A DNA stretch of 64,000 nt from the NCBI RefSeq assembly GCF_019703515.2, contig NC_059346.1, forward strand, positions 11,440,501-11,504,500, read 5' to 3'. Origin of the DNA: Myxocyprinus asiaticus. Taxonomy: Eukaryota; Chordata; Actinopteri; Cypriniformes; Catostomidae. A program made the translations under genes and the position numbers. How positions within the stretch are numbered: position 1 is the stretch's first letter; every line of letters starts with the position of its first letter. The notes under the pieces were generated by a model, which saw only the letters and a program-made list of their open reading frames with translations, had not been told where the DNA came from and did no database searches. This document shows, piece by piece, positions 41,601 through 49,560 of the stretch.

Positions 41601-44600
41601 AAAAATATACATTTTCCTTATGCAAAATATAATTTTCATTTTTTTATTCATTTAATTTTGGGGTGAAATATGACCCGGGCACATTCTTGACAGGCTATGA
41701 GAAATTGTGATATAATGGTTCCTAATTTTACCATACTGATACAGTATATATATATAGTACTGTGCAAAAGTCTTAGGCACATAAGATGTTTCACAAAAGC
41801 ATTTGTCTTAAGATGGTTATTTATATCTTCAGCTTTAGTGTGTCAATAGGAAATATAAATGGTAGACTCGCAAACATTACTTTTGCAAATAGAAAAGATT
41901 AGAATAGAAGAACAGGGAGCCCTGCAACAGATGTCATGGCCCCCACAAAGCCCCCCACTGAACATCGTGTAAGTCTGAGATTACATAAAGAGACAGAAGC
42001 AATTGAGACAGCCTAAATAGACAGAAGAACTGTGGCGAATTCTCCAAGAAGCTTGGAACATCCTATCCACCAACAACCAAGAAAAACTGTGTCCAGGTGT
42101 ACCTAGGAGAATTGGGGCTGTTTTAAAAGCAAAGGTGGTCACACCGAATATTGATTTAGCTTTTTTATGTTTACTGGACTTTGTATGACATTAAGTGATA
42201 AATGAAAACTATTTATGTCATTATTTTTGAAGACATCCTCACTAAACTTTTGCACAGTACTTTATGTATACATGGATATGATATACAGTATGTAAAATAC
42301 ATGTAAACCACACATGTTATTTCTGGGCTATTAAGAATTTATGCTGTTTCAAAAACAGGTTATACCTTGTAACACAATTGCAGAAAAAAAGTATCTTTTT
42401 AGAGGAAATAATACCTTTTTCAGATACACTATATTTTATACACCCATTTTAGCAGATCAGTTGTACATTATTAGCGGATTATTGGCGACCTTACACAGTT
42501 CAAATGTGTAAAAAGTATTTGACAGCTTTTAGTGTAATTTGACAGCCCTTTCTTTGCTTATTTTCAAACACCAAGTAGAACAAACCAAAATAGTATGTTT
42601 TTACTAGCCATTTTACCAGCTTAGAAAATATCCTATTAAATTACATACAAGAAACAGGGCAATTTGAGCTCAATACAGACCCTTAATTACTAACAACCCA
42701 TGTGTTATTCGTTTTAACAGATCACTTTGACTTACTCAGTTGTAAGTCTACTCACCAGTCTCATTGTAACCCCACAGCTCGATGTTCAATCTCTCTGCTT
42801 TTATTAGAGATGAATTCCATAACATCCATAAATCCCCGCTGACGTTAGGAGTGCCATAGTACTGCCACTGTGTGTCGTTGCCCAGAATTATCTTGTAAGC
42901 AGGGCCCAGCTTACTGTGATGGACTGATTAATCAAAGAATCAATCAACATGATATTACTAAAAGAAACATGCTATATTTAAAGACAAAAATATTACCATG
43001 AACTCAAGTTAGATACGTCAAACATGCTTTGGGAGGTCTGACTACCATATCTAATCAGCATGTTATGAAATAAACCATATAACTACCTCATATCGGCCAA
43101 GGACAGCAGTTTTAAATAATATTAAAGGAATGTTCCAGGTTCAAAACAAGTTCAGCTCTTTGGACAGCATCTGTGGCATGCTGTTGATAACAACAGACAA
43201 TAATTTTGACTTTTTCTTTAGTCTGGGAAAACAAATGAATATAGTGTTTAAAGTAATGCAATTACAATAGAAGTCTATGGGGGAAGGGATTCGGGAGGGA
43301 TTAAAAGTAGATATGTTCAGTTTGTATTTTTGCTATTAATATTTTGCTTATATTAAATTGTTTTGTAAAAAAAATGTGTATGTTATTCGAGCTGTAAAGT
43401 TACTGACAACTGATCTTCTAATCATGCGTTACCGACGTAATTTCAGTGGGTGAATATTTTCTCTATGTAAACATTATGTCACTTTCTTGCATATATAATG
43501 CAAAAGTTAATGGGTTTTCTGGCTTTAAATAGTCATGACATGAGTTAAAAAAATTAGGTATCACTTTATAATTATAACTATAGTCACACAAGTCTTATGT
43601 TGGCACGCAAAGCCATGAGGCTACACCTTCAAAACAGTATTTTAAGATTTATCCCAGTATAATGGATCAATCAGTATAGTTGTACTTGCAATTTTTGCTT
43701 GTTTCTACAAACTGAGAGATGAGTAGAAATATTTTTCTATGGCAATCAACAGCATGTAATAGATGCTGTCTAAAGAGCATTAAGTCAAGATGAAAGGAGT
43801 TCGTATCCCATTTAACTTCCGTAATGTGACATTTTTGTGAAACAGGATTTTCAAAAAGTGTTGGGCGGGACTTAATTGTGTTTATCTGGAACTGATTGGA
43901 ACATGACCAGAGGGTGGAGGGGAGGGGTTTAAAAAAAAAAAAGAGCACTTAGTGGTGTTAGTAAAAAATAAAAAAGCTGTTTCAGATGCTGAGCAGTAAA
44001 TACATTTATGATGACAGATTAGAAAATAGATAATTTCGGAATAACATGCACAGATGAATCATACACACTAAAGGCCAAAGTATACTTAGCGCATCCGCAT
44101 TGCGGATCGCTCCGCACACAGTATGCGTGATGTAAATTTCATCACAATCCAGACCGTACGGCCTGACCGGACAGATTTTCTCGACTTGCGGACGTGGTCG
44201 CGCATCGTCAAACGTATTCGTATTCGCTCATGGTCAGAAGAATATACTCACAAAGGCAACATGGTCGACTAGGTGCGAGCCGATCCAGAACGCTCAAAAA
44301 TGAAGTATACCTGGGCCTTACGGCATGTGTTTTAAGAAATGTGTTTTTATGTTGACTTAAACTGGAAAAGTCCTTGAAGTGTGAAAAAAAAAAAAAAGAC
44401 GCTAGACAAAGCTGCTGCATGAACCAGGTCCTTCGTTATATAGTTCTATATCTGAAGCTCACCTGTGAGCCATCTCCCTGCTCTGTCATAGTTGACTCCA
44501 TCTGTAGTGACATCAAAAGGGATCCAGCCCGACTCATACAGCATAGGAGAGATACAGTGACCCTCGCCGTTCACATCCACATAGCCCTCGGTCAAAATCT

Positions 44601-45206
44601 CTGACTTGAACCTGTGACAGAAACATCTGTTCAGCACTGTACTATATCTGCGGAACTGATTACATTTTAAAGACTTTTTTTTCCTTAGCAATTTCTTTTT
44701 TATCTCAAGGTCACTGTTGAACCAAATAAATATTTTGAACTCAATAAACTCGGTGTCCTTGCAGATGTAATAAAAATGCAAGAATCAACTGCCTGTAATG
44801 CTTTGGATCCAACTTTCAGTTAAAATCCATTAATACCAGAACAATTAAGGACTATGTAGTAGAACCTTGCATTTTAGCATGCTGTTCATACTTAGTAACT
44901 TTAATTGGGTAGTTATCAAATAATATGGACATTCATTCAGCTTTCCACCAAAATAAAAGCTTGATTTGAATGGACCATGAAAACAACAAACAAACATACA
45001 AATAACAGAAATATATTTGGATTGTATAATAATGTAATATTCACTGCAGTAATAGTACTAGTAATAGTTATAATAATAATAACAACTAGATTAGTAAAGT
45101 TTGTCAAGACAAACTTTGATGTTGGCATGAAAAAGCCTAGCGTTAACAGCTTGATGTTTGAAGGTTTTACAGTCCAACAATAAACAGAACAATAGAAGGA
45201 TAGAAG

Positions 45207-45240
<34 letters not shown>

Positions 45241-46570
45241 CAGACACATAGATAGGCATGTCACAATACACATATAATTTGATAGAAAAGCCCCCTGTGA
45301 ACAAGCTGAGGTGACTGTAGCAAGGAAAAAAACTCCTTTCAATATTATTTAGTGGTGAAAAATAAAAACTCGAGAGGAACCTGGCTAACCTTCTAAGGGA
45401 CTGATGTTGATTTCCTAGATTGATTTGGCAAAGAGAAATAATGTTTCCCATCACCATAATGTGAAAAAATTTCAATTATAATATTGATACTTGGCCTGCA
45501 ATTATCGATACAATATCACAAGGAAAAATATCACGATATACAGATATTCCGATATTTTTCCCACCTCTGCTTCAAAAGCAATTTAATAGGTGTGGGTGAA
45601 AAACAGATCAATATTTAAGTCCTTTTTTGCTATAAATTCTCCTCCCTCCCCAGTAGGTGGCAATATGCACGAAGAATGTGAATCGCCTAAAACAAAACAA
45701 AAATGTGAAAGTGAAAGCGTATATTTATAGTAATAATAATAATAGTAATAAAATATAAAAAGACTTCAATATTGATCTGTTTATCACCCATACCTATCAT
45801 ATCACTTCTGAAAACATGGATTAAACCACTGGAGACATATGGATAGCTTTTATGCGGACTTTATGCTTCATAATTTTGTTACCCATTCACTTGCATTATA
45901 TGGACCTACAGAGAAGAGATATCCTTCTAAAAATCTTCTAAACATTTTCATTTTTGAGTGAACTATCCCTTTAAGAAAAAAATGGCAAAGGCAACCTCAA
46001 AAAATTTGTGATTATAATTTTAGTAATAAATACCGCTAAATAAATCACACAGAGATCAATATTCTTCTATATGCTTCAGGGAATGTTAACAGGTTTGTGT
46101 CTTACCTACAAGTGAGGTTAATGTTCTGCTCAAATGTGACGTTAAGAATTTTAAAGTCAGTTCCTCCCAGTAAAGATCCGGAGTGTGGTTCAATGTCAAG
46201 GCAAAACTGTTTATAATCTGCGCAGCATTCCTTCAGAGATTCACATGTTGCATGACAGGAGCATTTGTCAAATTTCTCACCGCAGCTCCTGGCACATGAC
46301 TGCGCTGAGACGAGGAGAAAGAACACATATTGCTGCAATTTATGACATTATATTCATAAAGAATATTAATGAATAAACATTGCAGTTAATAATATCAGGC
46401 ATACACACACACATCTATACAGAGTACAGAGGGTTTCTTCAATGCCAAATAAGATATACAACATTTGACTACTGATTACTTAAAAACTTACCAGCAGTCC
46501 TGGATAACAGCTGAAGCAACAGCGCTATGAAAATAAAGAGTGGGATTTTGTCCTTAGATTTGCACAACAT
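15961..46570 (-). CDS. susd2: susd2, sushi domain-containing protein 2 (14 exons recognised)
   Basis: Type I membrane protein of the cell surface. Exons on the minus strand, in order: 46492-46570, 46106-46304, 44463-44611, 42756-42923, 41250-41424, 40645-40846, 39911-39996, 37419-37687, 37102-37245, 36865-37023, 36381-36629, 33619-33897, 33218-33394, 15961-16057. All have AG acceptors and GT donors, and every junction keeps frame, giving about 810 codons; family members are near 820 residues. Domain order is signal peptide, somatomedin B, AMOP, von Willebrand D, sushi, transmembrane helix, which is the SUSD2 order. The segment [15 protein letters not shown] in exon 8 is strongly conserved in SUSD2. 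The start is the only ATG heading the hydrophobic leader. The last coding exon after the transmembrane segment is not certain. MUC4 and ISM2 share AMOP or VWD but lack this order. Confidence 0.93.
16251..16855. mobile_element. hAT-type MITE with perfect 8-bp duplication
   Basis: 605 bp. Ends TAGGGGTGTAACGGTACA and TGTACCGTTACACCCCTA are inverted repeats. The flanking ATTTGGAG at 16243-16250 is repeated exactly at 16856-16863. The 8-bp duplication and TAGGGGTG ends fit hAT. Reading frames inside are short. It lies in the susd2 giant intron, about 190 bp upstream (in the gene sense) of exon 14. Confidence 0.93.
16864..18002. other. intronic noncoding
   Basis: T-run at 17050-17068; otherwise unique-looking sequence without recognised exon or element. 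Confidence 0.5.
18003..18425. repeat. three tandem units of about 160 bp
   Basis: Units start near 18010, 18166 and 18330. Each has GGAACCGTTTGATTTTCATG (unit 3 GGAACCATTTTATTTTTATG), GGTTCTGTTAA, and ends near TTGCTGCGCTACTCAGTGGC. Units 1 and 2 share GTGCATTTTTCCGCCGATA; unit 3 lacks this middle part. Confidence 0.85.
18426..19934. other. intronic noncoding with repeat fragments
   Basis: Contains a (CT)n tract at 19041-19060, a fragment of the TTAA foldback family at about 19140-19310 (TTCATCCAAAAATGAAAATC), and a one-ended MITE-like motif GGGCCCTTTCCCACTGGCAG at 19325. Confidence 0.5.
19935..20305. repeat. sequence replacing the outer part of the 3' LTR
   Basis: CT-rich and moderately GC-rich (GCTCCGCCCTGCTCACCACA at 20240). 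Begins near TGTAACGGGGG, which resembles an LTR edge. May be part of a second LTR family recombined with the Gypsy LTR. Confidence 0.4.
20306..20879 (-). repeat. 3' LTR of the Gypsy element, outer end missing
   Basis: Matches 24112-24698. The outer 70-75 bp present in the other LTR (24036-24111) are absent; sequence at 19935-20305 is unrelated to the partner LTR. Divergence from the 5' LTR (many substitutions and small indels visible) indicates an old insertion or recombination between copies. Confidence 0.82.
20880..21040 (-). pseudogene. Gypsy integrase core, truncated at the LTR
   Basis: Reads [19 protein letters not shown] and VSDRGHQF, then runs directly into the 3' LTR start. The remaining integrase core, chromodomain or C-terminus and polypurine tract are missing. 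Confidence 0.82.
21523..21885 (-). pseudogene. Gypsy RNase H fragment
   Basis: Reads [24 protein letters not shown]-like [18 protein letters not shown] and [14 protein letters not shown], the RNase H1-like region that follows RT in Ty3/Gypsy. Catalytic Asp, Glu and Asp positions are visible. The frame breaks from RT at about 21890. Confidence 0.85.
22163..22831 (-). pseudogene. Gypsy reverse transcriptase fragment
   Basis: 222-codon open stretch with RT block HVFV-type catalytic motif YLDDILIFS and the upstream palm motif [11 protein letters not shown] (canonical Gypsy RPCIDYRGLN with R to W). A deletion appears between the palm motif and the catalytic block: the part from [14 protein letters not shown] to [10 protein letters not shown] is shorter than in intact elements. 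Confidence 0.88.
23407..24018 (-). pseudogene. Gypsy gag, broken
   Basis: Likely start ATG at 24016-24018, 17 bp inside the 5' LTR edge region. Downstream frames contain [20 protein letters not shown] and FALS-type [14 protein letters not shown], typical of fish Gypsy gag, but they are in different registers. Confidence 0.75.
24036..24698 (-). repeat. 5' LTR of the Gypsy element
   Basis: 663 bp. Minus strand begins TGTCACGGCTCTGGTGAG and ends CGCTCGTTACA. Aligns to 20306-20879 throughout the shared part (for example CAGGTGTTGCTCG, ACATGCAGCGA, GGCATGATCAGTGTTCCC). Confidence 0.88.
24699..29025. other. intronic noncoding, repeat-rich
   Basis: 24785-25815 looks like one dispersed repeat (starts AAAGGTTCATGAAACCCC, contains a 148-codon chance frame). 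26350-26430 is related to 48238-48320. 27745-27930 is built of CCATGGTTTTACTACAG palindromes. 28040-28290 is a dispersed repeat. 28380-28510 is GAGA-rich; (AT)n at 28617-28680. No exon seen. Confidence 0.5.
28617..28680. repeat. (AT)n microsatellite
   Basis: About 32 AT units. Confidence 0.97.
29616..30144. mobile_element. Tc1-like nonautonomous element, copy 1
   Basis: 529 bp. Ends CAGTACTGTGCAAAA and TTTTGCACAGTACTG. The interior keeps eroded transposase sequence (CCTAGGTACACCTGGACAC, TGGAGAATTC). Same family as 41757-42261 and 58854-59380. Starts directly after (AT)n at 29576-29610, consistent with TA target choice. Confidence 0.88.
30150..30497 (+). mobile_element. Tc1-like transposase fragment, internally deleted
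   Basis: Contains GATCTCCTGGGATTTTCACA, GGCAGTTCTGTGGATG and GAATGGCCAGACTGGTTCGA, the N-terminal transposase region of the fish Tc1 family also seen at 34377-35279, and ends TTGTGGCTGATCGGTGTATA. The central transposase is missing. Confidence 0.8.
30837..32659. other. intronic noncoding
   Basis: Contains a dispersed-repeat fragment at 32281-32420 (same family as 9096-9240) and a half copy of the TTAA foldback MITE at 32434-32640 (TTAAAGGGATAGTTCACC). No exon recognised. Confidence 0.5.
32660..33113. mobile_element. solo LTR with 5-bp target duplication
   Basis: Begins TGTGGCAGAGCGGAGGGC and ends CTGAACTGTGTTACA, TG...CA. CATGT at 32655-32659 is repeated at 33114-33118. GC-rich against AT-rich surroundings. 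The first roughly 110 bp recur inside from 32879 (TGTGGCAGGGCGGAGGGT). Confidence 0.87.
33218..33394 (-). CDS. susd2: susd2 exon 13: sushi (CCP) domain
   Basis: 59 residues forming one complement control module: [50 protein letters not shown]. The four Cys and the Trp before the last Cys fit the sushi consensus. Phase 1 at both ends, the usual arrangement for a single-exon sushi domain. Confidence 0.95.
33619..33897 (-). CDS. susd2: susd2 exon 12: post-VWD region
   Basis: 279 bp. Joins exon 11 as [17 protein letters not shown], a W-x-x-x-N-x-S-L-F-Y segment typical after the VWD of SUSD2/MUC4-like proteins. Continues with [16 protein letters not shown] and [21 protein letters not shown] donor at 33618. 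Confidence 0.92.
34377..35279. mobile_element. Tc1-like element, head-to-head rearranged fragments
   Basis: Starts with the terminal repeat CACTCACCGGCCACTTTATT, then plus-strand transposase N-terminal sequence (GGCAGTTCTGTGGATG, GCCAGACTGGTTCGAGCTGA, CGAACCTTGAGGCAGATGG) to about 35010. From about 35280 back to 35030 the same region is read on the minus strand ([32 protein letters not shown]). The centre and 3' end of the gene are missing. Confidence 0.85.
35310..36373. repeat. GAAGT/ACTTC minisatellite, about 1 kb
   Basis: Imperfect array of GAAGT, GGAGT and related pentamers (higher-order units such as GAAGTGAAGTAGGAGTGAAG), purine-only except T on the plus strand. It lies in the susd2 intron between exons 11 and 12 and stops within 8 bp of the exon 11 donor. 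Confidence 0.95.
36381..36629 (-). CDS. susd2: susd2 exon 11: VWD domain, end
   Basis: 249 bp ending in [19 protein letters not shown], the VWD closing motif, then DIFTYSAG. The donor GTGAGT is at 36380; within about 8 bp downstream of it a roughly 1-kb GAAGT/ACTTC array begins. The frame stays open for about 227 codons past this donor because the array contains no stop in this register. Confidence 0.92.
36865..37023 (-). CDS. susd2: susd2 exon 10: VWD domain, middle
   Basis: 159 bp, symmetric phase 1-1. Reads [20 protein letters not shown] followed by [19 protein letters not shown]. Splice sites AG and GTAAG. No other feature in the exon. Confidence 0.9.
37102..37245 (-). CDS. susd2: susd2 exon 9: start of VWD domain
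   Basis: Carries the VWD opening [20 protein letters not shown] then [12 protein letters not shown] and the following FDG are hallmark residues of von Willebrand factor D domains; this subtype is shared with MUC4. Confidence 0.94.
37419..37687 (-). CDS. susd2: susd2 exon 8: end of AMOP, conserved [12 protein letters not shown] block
   Basis: 269 bp. Reads [46 protein letters not shown] and [14 protein letters not shown]. This block is the strongest match to vertebrate SUSD2 from established knowledge of the family. Joins exon 9 as A-AVLGDPHF. Confidence 0.95.
38401..39884. mobile_element. probable hAT-like element hosting a solo LTR
   Basis: Left end TAGCGATAGACCGATATATT (38400-38420) and right end ATATCGGTCAATCACTA (39868-39884) are imperfect inverted repeats. 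Between them 38719-39800 is a later solo LTR. Without it the element is about 400 bp. No clear target duplication. Confidence 0.6.
38719..39800. mobile_element. solo LTR, 1082 bp
   Basis: Begins TGTCACGGTCCTGTCACTC and ends CAAAACCCTGACA. ATTAT at 38714-38718 is repeated at 39801-39805, a perfect 5-bp duplication. A polyadenylation signal AATAAA is at about 39731. Higher GC than its surroundings. It lies in the susd2 intron between exons 7 and 8. Frames of up to 163 codons inside are not genes. Confidence 0.92.
39911..39996 (-). CDS. susd2: susd2 exon 7: AMOP domain continued
   Basis: 86 bp encoding [20 protein letters not shown] then HCVRAIQGR, an in-frame continuation of the AMOP cysteine pattern. 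Phase 0 at the start, phase 2 at the end; GTAAG donor at 39910. Confidence 0.9.
40100..40546 (-). mobile_element. tRNA-derived SINE with 14-bp target duplication
   Basis: 447 bp on the minus strand. The head has an A box TAGCTCAGCGAGTA and a B box GAGTTCGAATCC, then a body and an A-rich tail (T-run at 40100-40109 on the plus strand). GGTATTCAACATTC at 40086-40099 is repeated exactly at 40547-40560. It lies between susd2 exons 6 and 7, its head 98 bp from the exon 6 donor. Confidence 0.95.
40645..40846 (-). CDS. susd2: susd2 exon 6: start of AMOP domain
   Basis: Begins by completing a Trp codon and reads [20 protein letters not shown], then the AMOP signature [16 protein letters not shown]. 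The donor GTATGC directly after GRFH is inferred from the fit to exon 7 (TDYGCDMD); the frame stays open downstream, so a longer exon is possible but would break AMOP. Confidence 0.88.
41250..41424 (-). CDS. susd2: susd2 exon 5
   Basis: Reads [20 protein letters not shown] and later [14 protein letters not shown], ending GAW split across the junction. Canonical GTAAG donor at 41249. The NIDO/AMOP-flanking region of SUSD2-type proteins has this W-rich character. Confidence 0.9.
41757..42261. mobile_element. Tc1-like nonautonomous element, copy 2 (inverted)
   Basis: Ends GTACTGTGCAAAAGTCTTAG and TTTTGCACAGTAC. About 505 bp, reverse orientation to copies 1 and 3. Preceded by (TA)n. In the susd2 intron between exons 4 and 5. 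Confidence 0.87.
42756..42923 (-). CDS. susd2: susd2 exon 4
   Basis: 168 bp, symmetric phase 1-1. The acceptor was chosen at the CAG before 42923, because a nearer AG at 42914 would put a stop codon after a few residues. Encodes [12 protein letters not shown] and [11 protein letters not shown], with potential N-glycosylation sites. Part of the extracellular region before AMOP. Confidence 0.85.
43115..43300. repeat. dispersed repeat fragment (GGAATGTTCCAGGTTCAA family)
   Basis: Starts AAAGGAATGTTCCAGGTTCA with GCATGCTGTTGATAACAACA. Related sequence at 51630-51800, 58530-58680 and the arms of 61760-62890. Confidence 0.65.
44069..44320. mobile_element. short MITE, about 250 bp
   Basis: Ends TAAAGGCCAAAGTATACTT and, inverted, TAAGGCCCAGGTATACTTC. 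Interior GC-rich with CpGs (GCGGATCGCTCCGCAC). In the susd2 intron between exons 3 and 4. Confidence 0.8.
44463..44611 (-). CDS. susd2: susd2 exon 3
   Basis: Continues in frame from exon 2 (C-R-F-K) through [20 protein letters not shown] and ends at RAGRWLTG. The second half of the IPT-like module follows the somatomedin B domain, as in SUSD2. Donor GTGAG at 44462; phase 1 end. Confidence 0.88.
45199..45242. repeat. (GATA)n microsatellite
   Basis: About nine GATA units, preceded by GAAGGATA. Confidence 0.96.
45580..45972. mobile_element. partial copy of the TTAA foldback MITE
   Basis: Has the internal block GGTGTGGGTGAAAAACAGATC and its inverse CACCCATACCTATCATATC, and a right end GAACTATCCCT followed by TTAA (45973). 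The left outer arm is missing. Confidence 0.75.
46106..46304 (-). CDS. susd2: susd2 exon 2: somatomedin B domain
   Basis: The 66-residue exon opens with a somatomedin B knot: eight cysteines in the spacing C-x3-C-x6-C-x-C-x3-C-x5-CC-x6-C ([20 protein letters not shown], then [11 protein letters not shown]). It continues into a segment resembling an IPT-like beta domain ([20 protein letters not shown]). It ends in phase 2 (TGT AG). Confidence 0.92.
46492..46570 (-). CDS. susd2: susd2 exon 1: start codon and signal peptide
   Basis: Begins ATG at 46570 and encodes a basic start (MLCKSKDK) followed by a hydrophobic stretch [14 protein letters not shown], a normal signal peptide, with likely cleavage near the exon end. 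The donor GTAAG follows at 46491; one base (G) carries into exon 2. Confidence 0.88.
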
Positions 46571-46674
46571 TGTTTCTGGTTGCAACCCGAGATGTTTTTA
46601 ATAGCAACTTCTGGCGTGGTATGCAACAACAGGATAAGGCAAACGTGCGGTTCACAGTCATGACATTGTAACAA

Positions 46675-46712
<38 letters not shown>

Positions 46713-47066
46713 ACTATTTAACAGTTAAGGACTCGCTGCAGCTTGCCAGCCAGGGGCAATAAATGAAACTCCTGGCACAGAATATATGTATATCAGACAT
46801 TTCTCCTAATGATCTCTGTGATAAGGATTATCATTGAAGGTGCAAGTGTAATAGAGCTGTAAACTTTTAAACTTGTCCTCGCGCAACTTTCGGACTTGGG
46901 ACACACACATACAAGCACAACAGTTGGGTGAGCGAGAAAAGAAAACAAAGCTTCACAATTAAAGTCCTTATCGTAAATAAATAAACAAATAAATAAAATT
47001 ATAATTTTTATTACAATGTATTTATTTAATATTATAAAATAAAACCGAACACTTTTTTTATTTTAG

Positions 47067-47135
<69 letters not shown>

Positions 47136-47664
47136 TTTAAATAAATAAATAAAAAAACGCAAACAGCTCACGTTTGTAGAAAGTAAATTCGGACTATTAA
47201 TAGTTTACTCGAAAATCGGATGGATGTTCACACTCGCTGAGCAATTGTGATTCGCATCAGTCAACTCCCTCTGAATCATGATTCATATCATCATGTCAAC
47301 TGAATATCTTGAAACCATGATTCATTGAAAAAAAAAAAAAACATACCCTCACTGTTGTGGGTAAAAATACACAATCCTTCAGTTAATGAACGAGTCTTCA
47401 AATGAAGTCCAGTTGTAAATGACTGAACTCTGATGTAAATACACAAGGTGAAACAACTGTTTCGAGACCAGTGACCTTTTAAGACCTGAGCGGTCTGTAA
47501 ATCTATTGTGAGACTAAACAGTCTCACATTTGCATATGAACAGAGTTGGTGTGAGATTAAAGCCTTTAAACATAAATGTTTCTACATGCATTTGAAAGGA
47601 AATTAAGACATTACTGATGGCCTTAAAATAAAAGTCAGTTCTAAGATCTTTTTTGTCCCTTATA
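46571..47664. promoter_or_regulatory. susd2 upstream region (no defined promoter element)
   Basis: A (CT)n tract at 46678-46708 lies about 110 bp upstream of the susd2 ATG and (AT)n at 47069-47118 about 500 bp upstream. No convincing TATA box or CpG island seen; the 5' UTR limit is unknown. Confidence 0.35.
47069..47118. repeat. (AT)n followed by T-run
   Basis: About 25 AT units then a run of T and TAAATAAATAAA. Confidence 0.95.
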
Positions 47665-48374
47665 GGCAGTGGTGTAGTAGTGTCTGAAGAGGTGGGCATA
47701 CTATGAATTTTTGTGTATAGTGAAATTGTTTTCCTACTTAAAAATATACATTTTAATTATTTGATATCACGAGAAAAGGGCCCCACGGACAGTAGTAAAA
47801 GGCAAAAAAAAAAAATTAAAAAAAATAAAAAATAAAAAAGAAGACATTTGATGTAATAATTACGGGACACAGTTGTCCAGCATCTGTGAAGAGAATCAAA
47901 AACTAGTATTTTCACACAAAGTGTAATTGCTTAAGTTACATTTAAATATATATATATACGTTTAGCAGGGAAATTAATTTACAGCGCATATTATGGTTAC
48001 TCCATGGATGCTTGTGCATCAGCATTAGACGCTGTAAATGTCCCGCCCCTTACTGAAACGGAAAATATGATTGGTTAGCAAATATTCAATCGCATCTGAC
48101 TGTCTGTCTTGCCAGTGCAATCAGTTGCGCTCCCGCTTCACGATGCTCTGTGCGCGTTTAGAGAGTTTCTGTACACTTAATAAAAAAAGCACTATTCACT
48201 CAGCGGTGCTGTGGCATGGCGGTAGTAGATTGAAAGTTCCAGGTCAAAAGCCTACTTGTTGTTCTGGCGGCCATACGTAACATCACTTATTTTCGGTGGG
48301 CATACGCACACTCCTAGGAAAGATAGTTGGGCATACGGTGTATGCCTGCGTGTGCCCTAGACTACACTGCTGCC
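47665..48374. mobile_element. DNA element with TATA flanks
   Basis: Ends GGCAGTGGTGTAGT and ACTACACTGCTGCC (one mismatch when paired), flanked by TATA at 47661-47664 and 48375-48378. 710 bp, no transposase. 48238-48320 is related to 26350-26430. Confidence 0.75.
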
Positions 48375-49500
48375 TATAGGCAAGTCAGCCTCAACATCGC
48401 AATTAGGGTTGCCACCCGTCCTGTAAAATACGATCGATGCGTCCCGTATTGAATAAATTTGTCCCGTATTTAAGCTGGTCAGATGGCGTCACGGTAAAAT
48501 CGTTCCAGATCGCCATTTTAACATTGATATAAGTTGGAAAATTTGACTTCGGTGGGTAAGGGACCGTCTGAAAAGGCCACACATTGTGCTAAAACGTGCT
48601 AATACTGTGGAGGGTGTGGTAAGGGACCGTCTGAAAAGTCCACAAATGGTGGTAAAACTGTGGATTTTTTCTATATAAATGTTCATTAAGATCAAACAAT
48701 GTATGAATACAATCATAAAGACAAGTACAGGTGAAGGAAAAAAATAAAATAAAATAAATAAAAATTATTAAAAAAAAAAAAAATAAAAAACCATAATGTA
48801 TAAACCATCCAAAATGTATACATAAATAAGATAAAGAATTAATTAAAATTAAATGTATTTTTAACATATAAATGATGGATTTTTTTTTTTATAAGTCATG
48901 GGTCAGGAAAGTTCTCATTTTAGCATATAAGAAAGGATATACAGTTTGTATTAATAACGCATATTAACTCGACGCATATTGCTAAAACTGTGGAGGATAT
49001 GGTTAGGGGCCGTGACCCCCCCCCCCCCCCCCGCGCGATCAATGCCAATCCACAAAGTTGAATACTACATTTTAAAATCATTATTACCGCTAATATTATG
49101 AAAACTGAGAAACCATGACCATACAAATGAATGAGAAGAAACATCTTTCTTTTTTTTTTTTTTTTATCAGATGGAATCATGTTTTTTCATTGCACAAAAT
49201 ATGAATGGAAAATGTATGGCTTAATATTTAAAAAAAGAACAAAAGTTACCAGCAATCAGTTTTCATGTTGCACGGGTAATTCATATAATCACACAACACT
49301 TGAGATGTTTACAGTAATTAACATAATGCCTTCATCATAACCAGGTACACTGGCTTTCACCTTCCAACAAAAATGAGATAATCATTGATTTACTCACACT
49401 CTTTTACAGCAAAACATTTAAAACAGCTTTCCTCATCATTTAAATATTTTTTTTTTTTTTATGACAAGACACATATATAATGTGAAAAATATAATGTCTT

Positions 49501-49560
<60 letters not shown>

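Noticed and set aside
42756..42914. Alternative acceptor for susd2 exon 4 at the AG near 42914
   Set aside because: Joining there in the phase of exon 3 gives an early stop; the acceptor before 42923 keeps the frame.
45199..45242. Short regularly spaced repeats resembling an array
   Set aside because: Plain (GATA)n microsatellite without spacers; there is no CRISPR array in the window.
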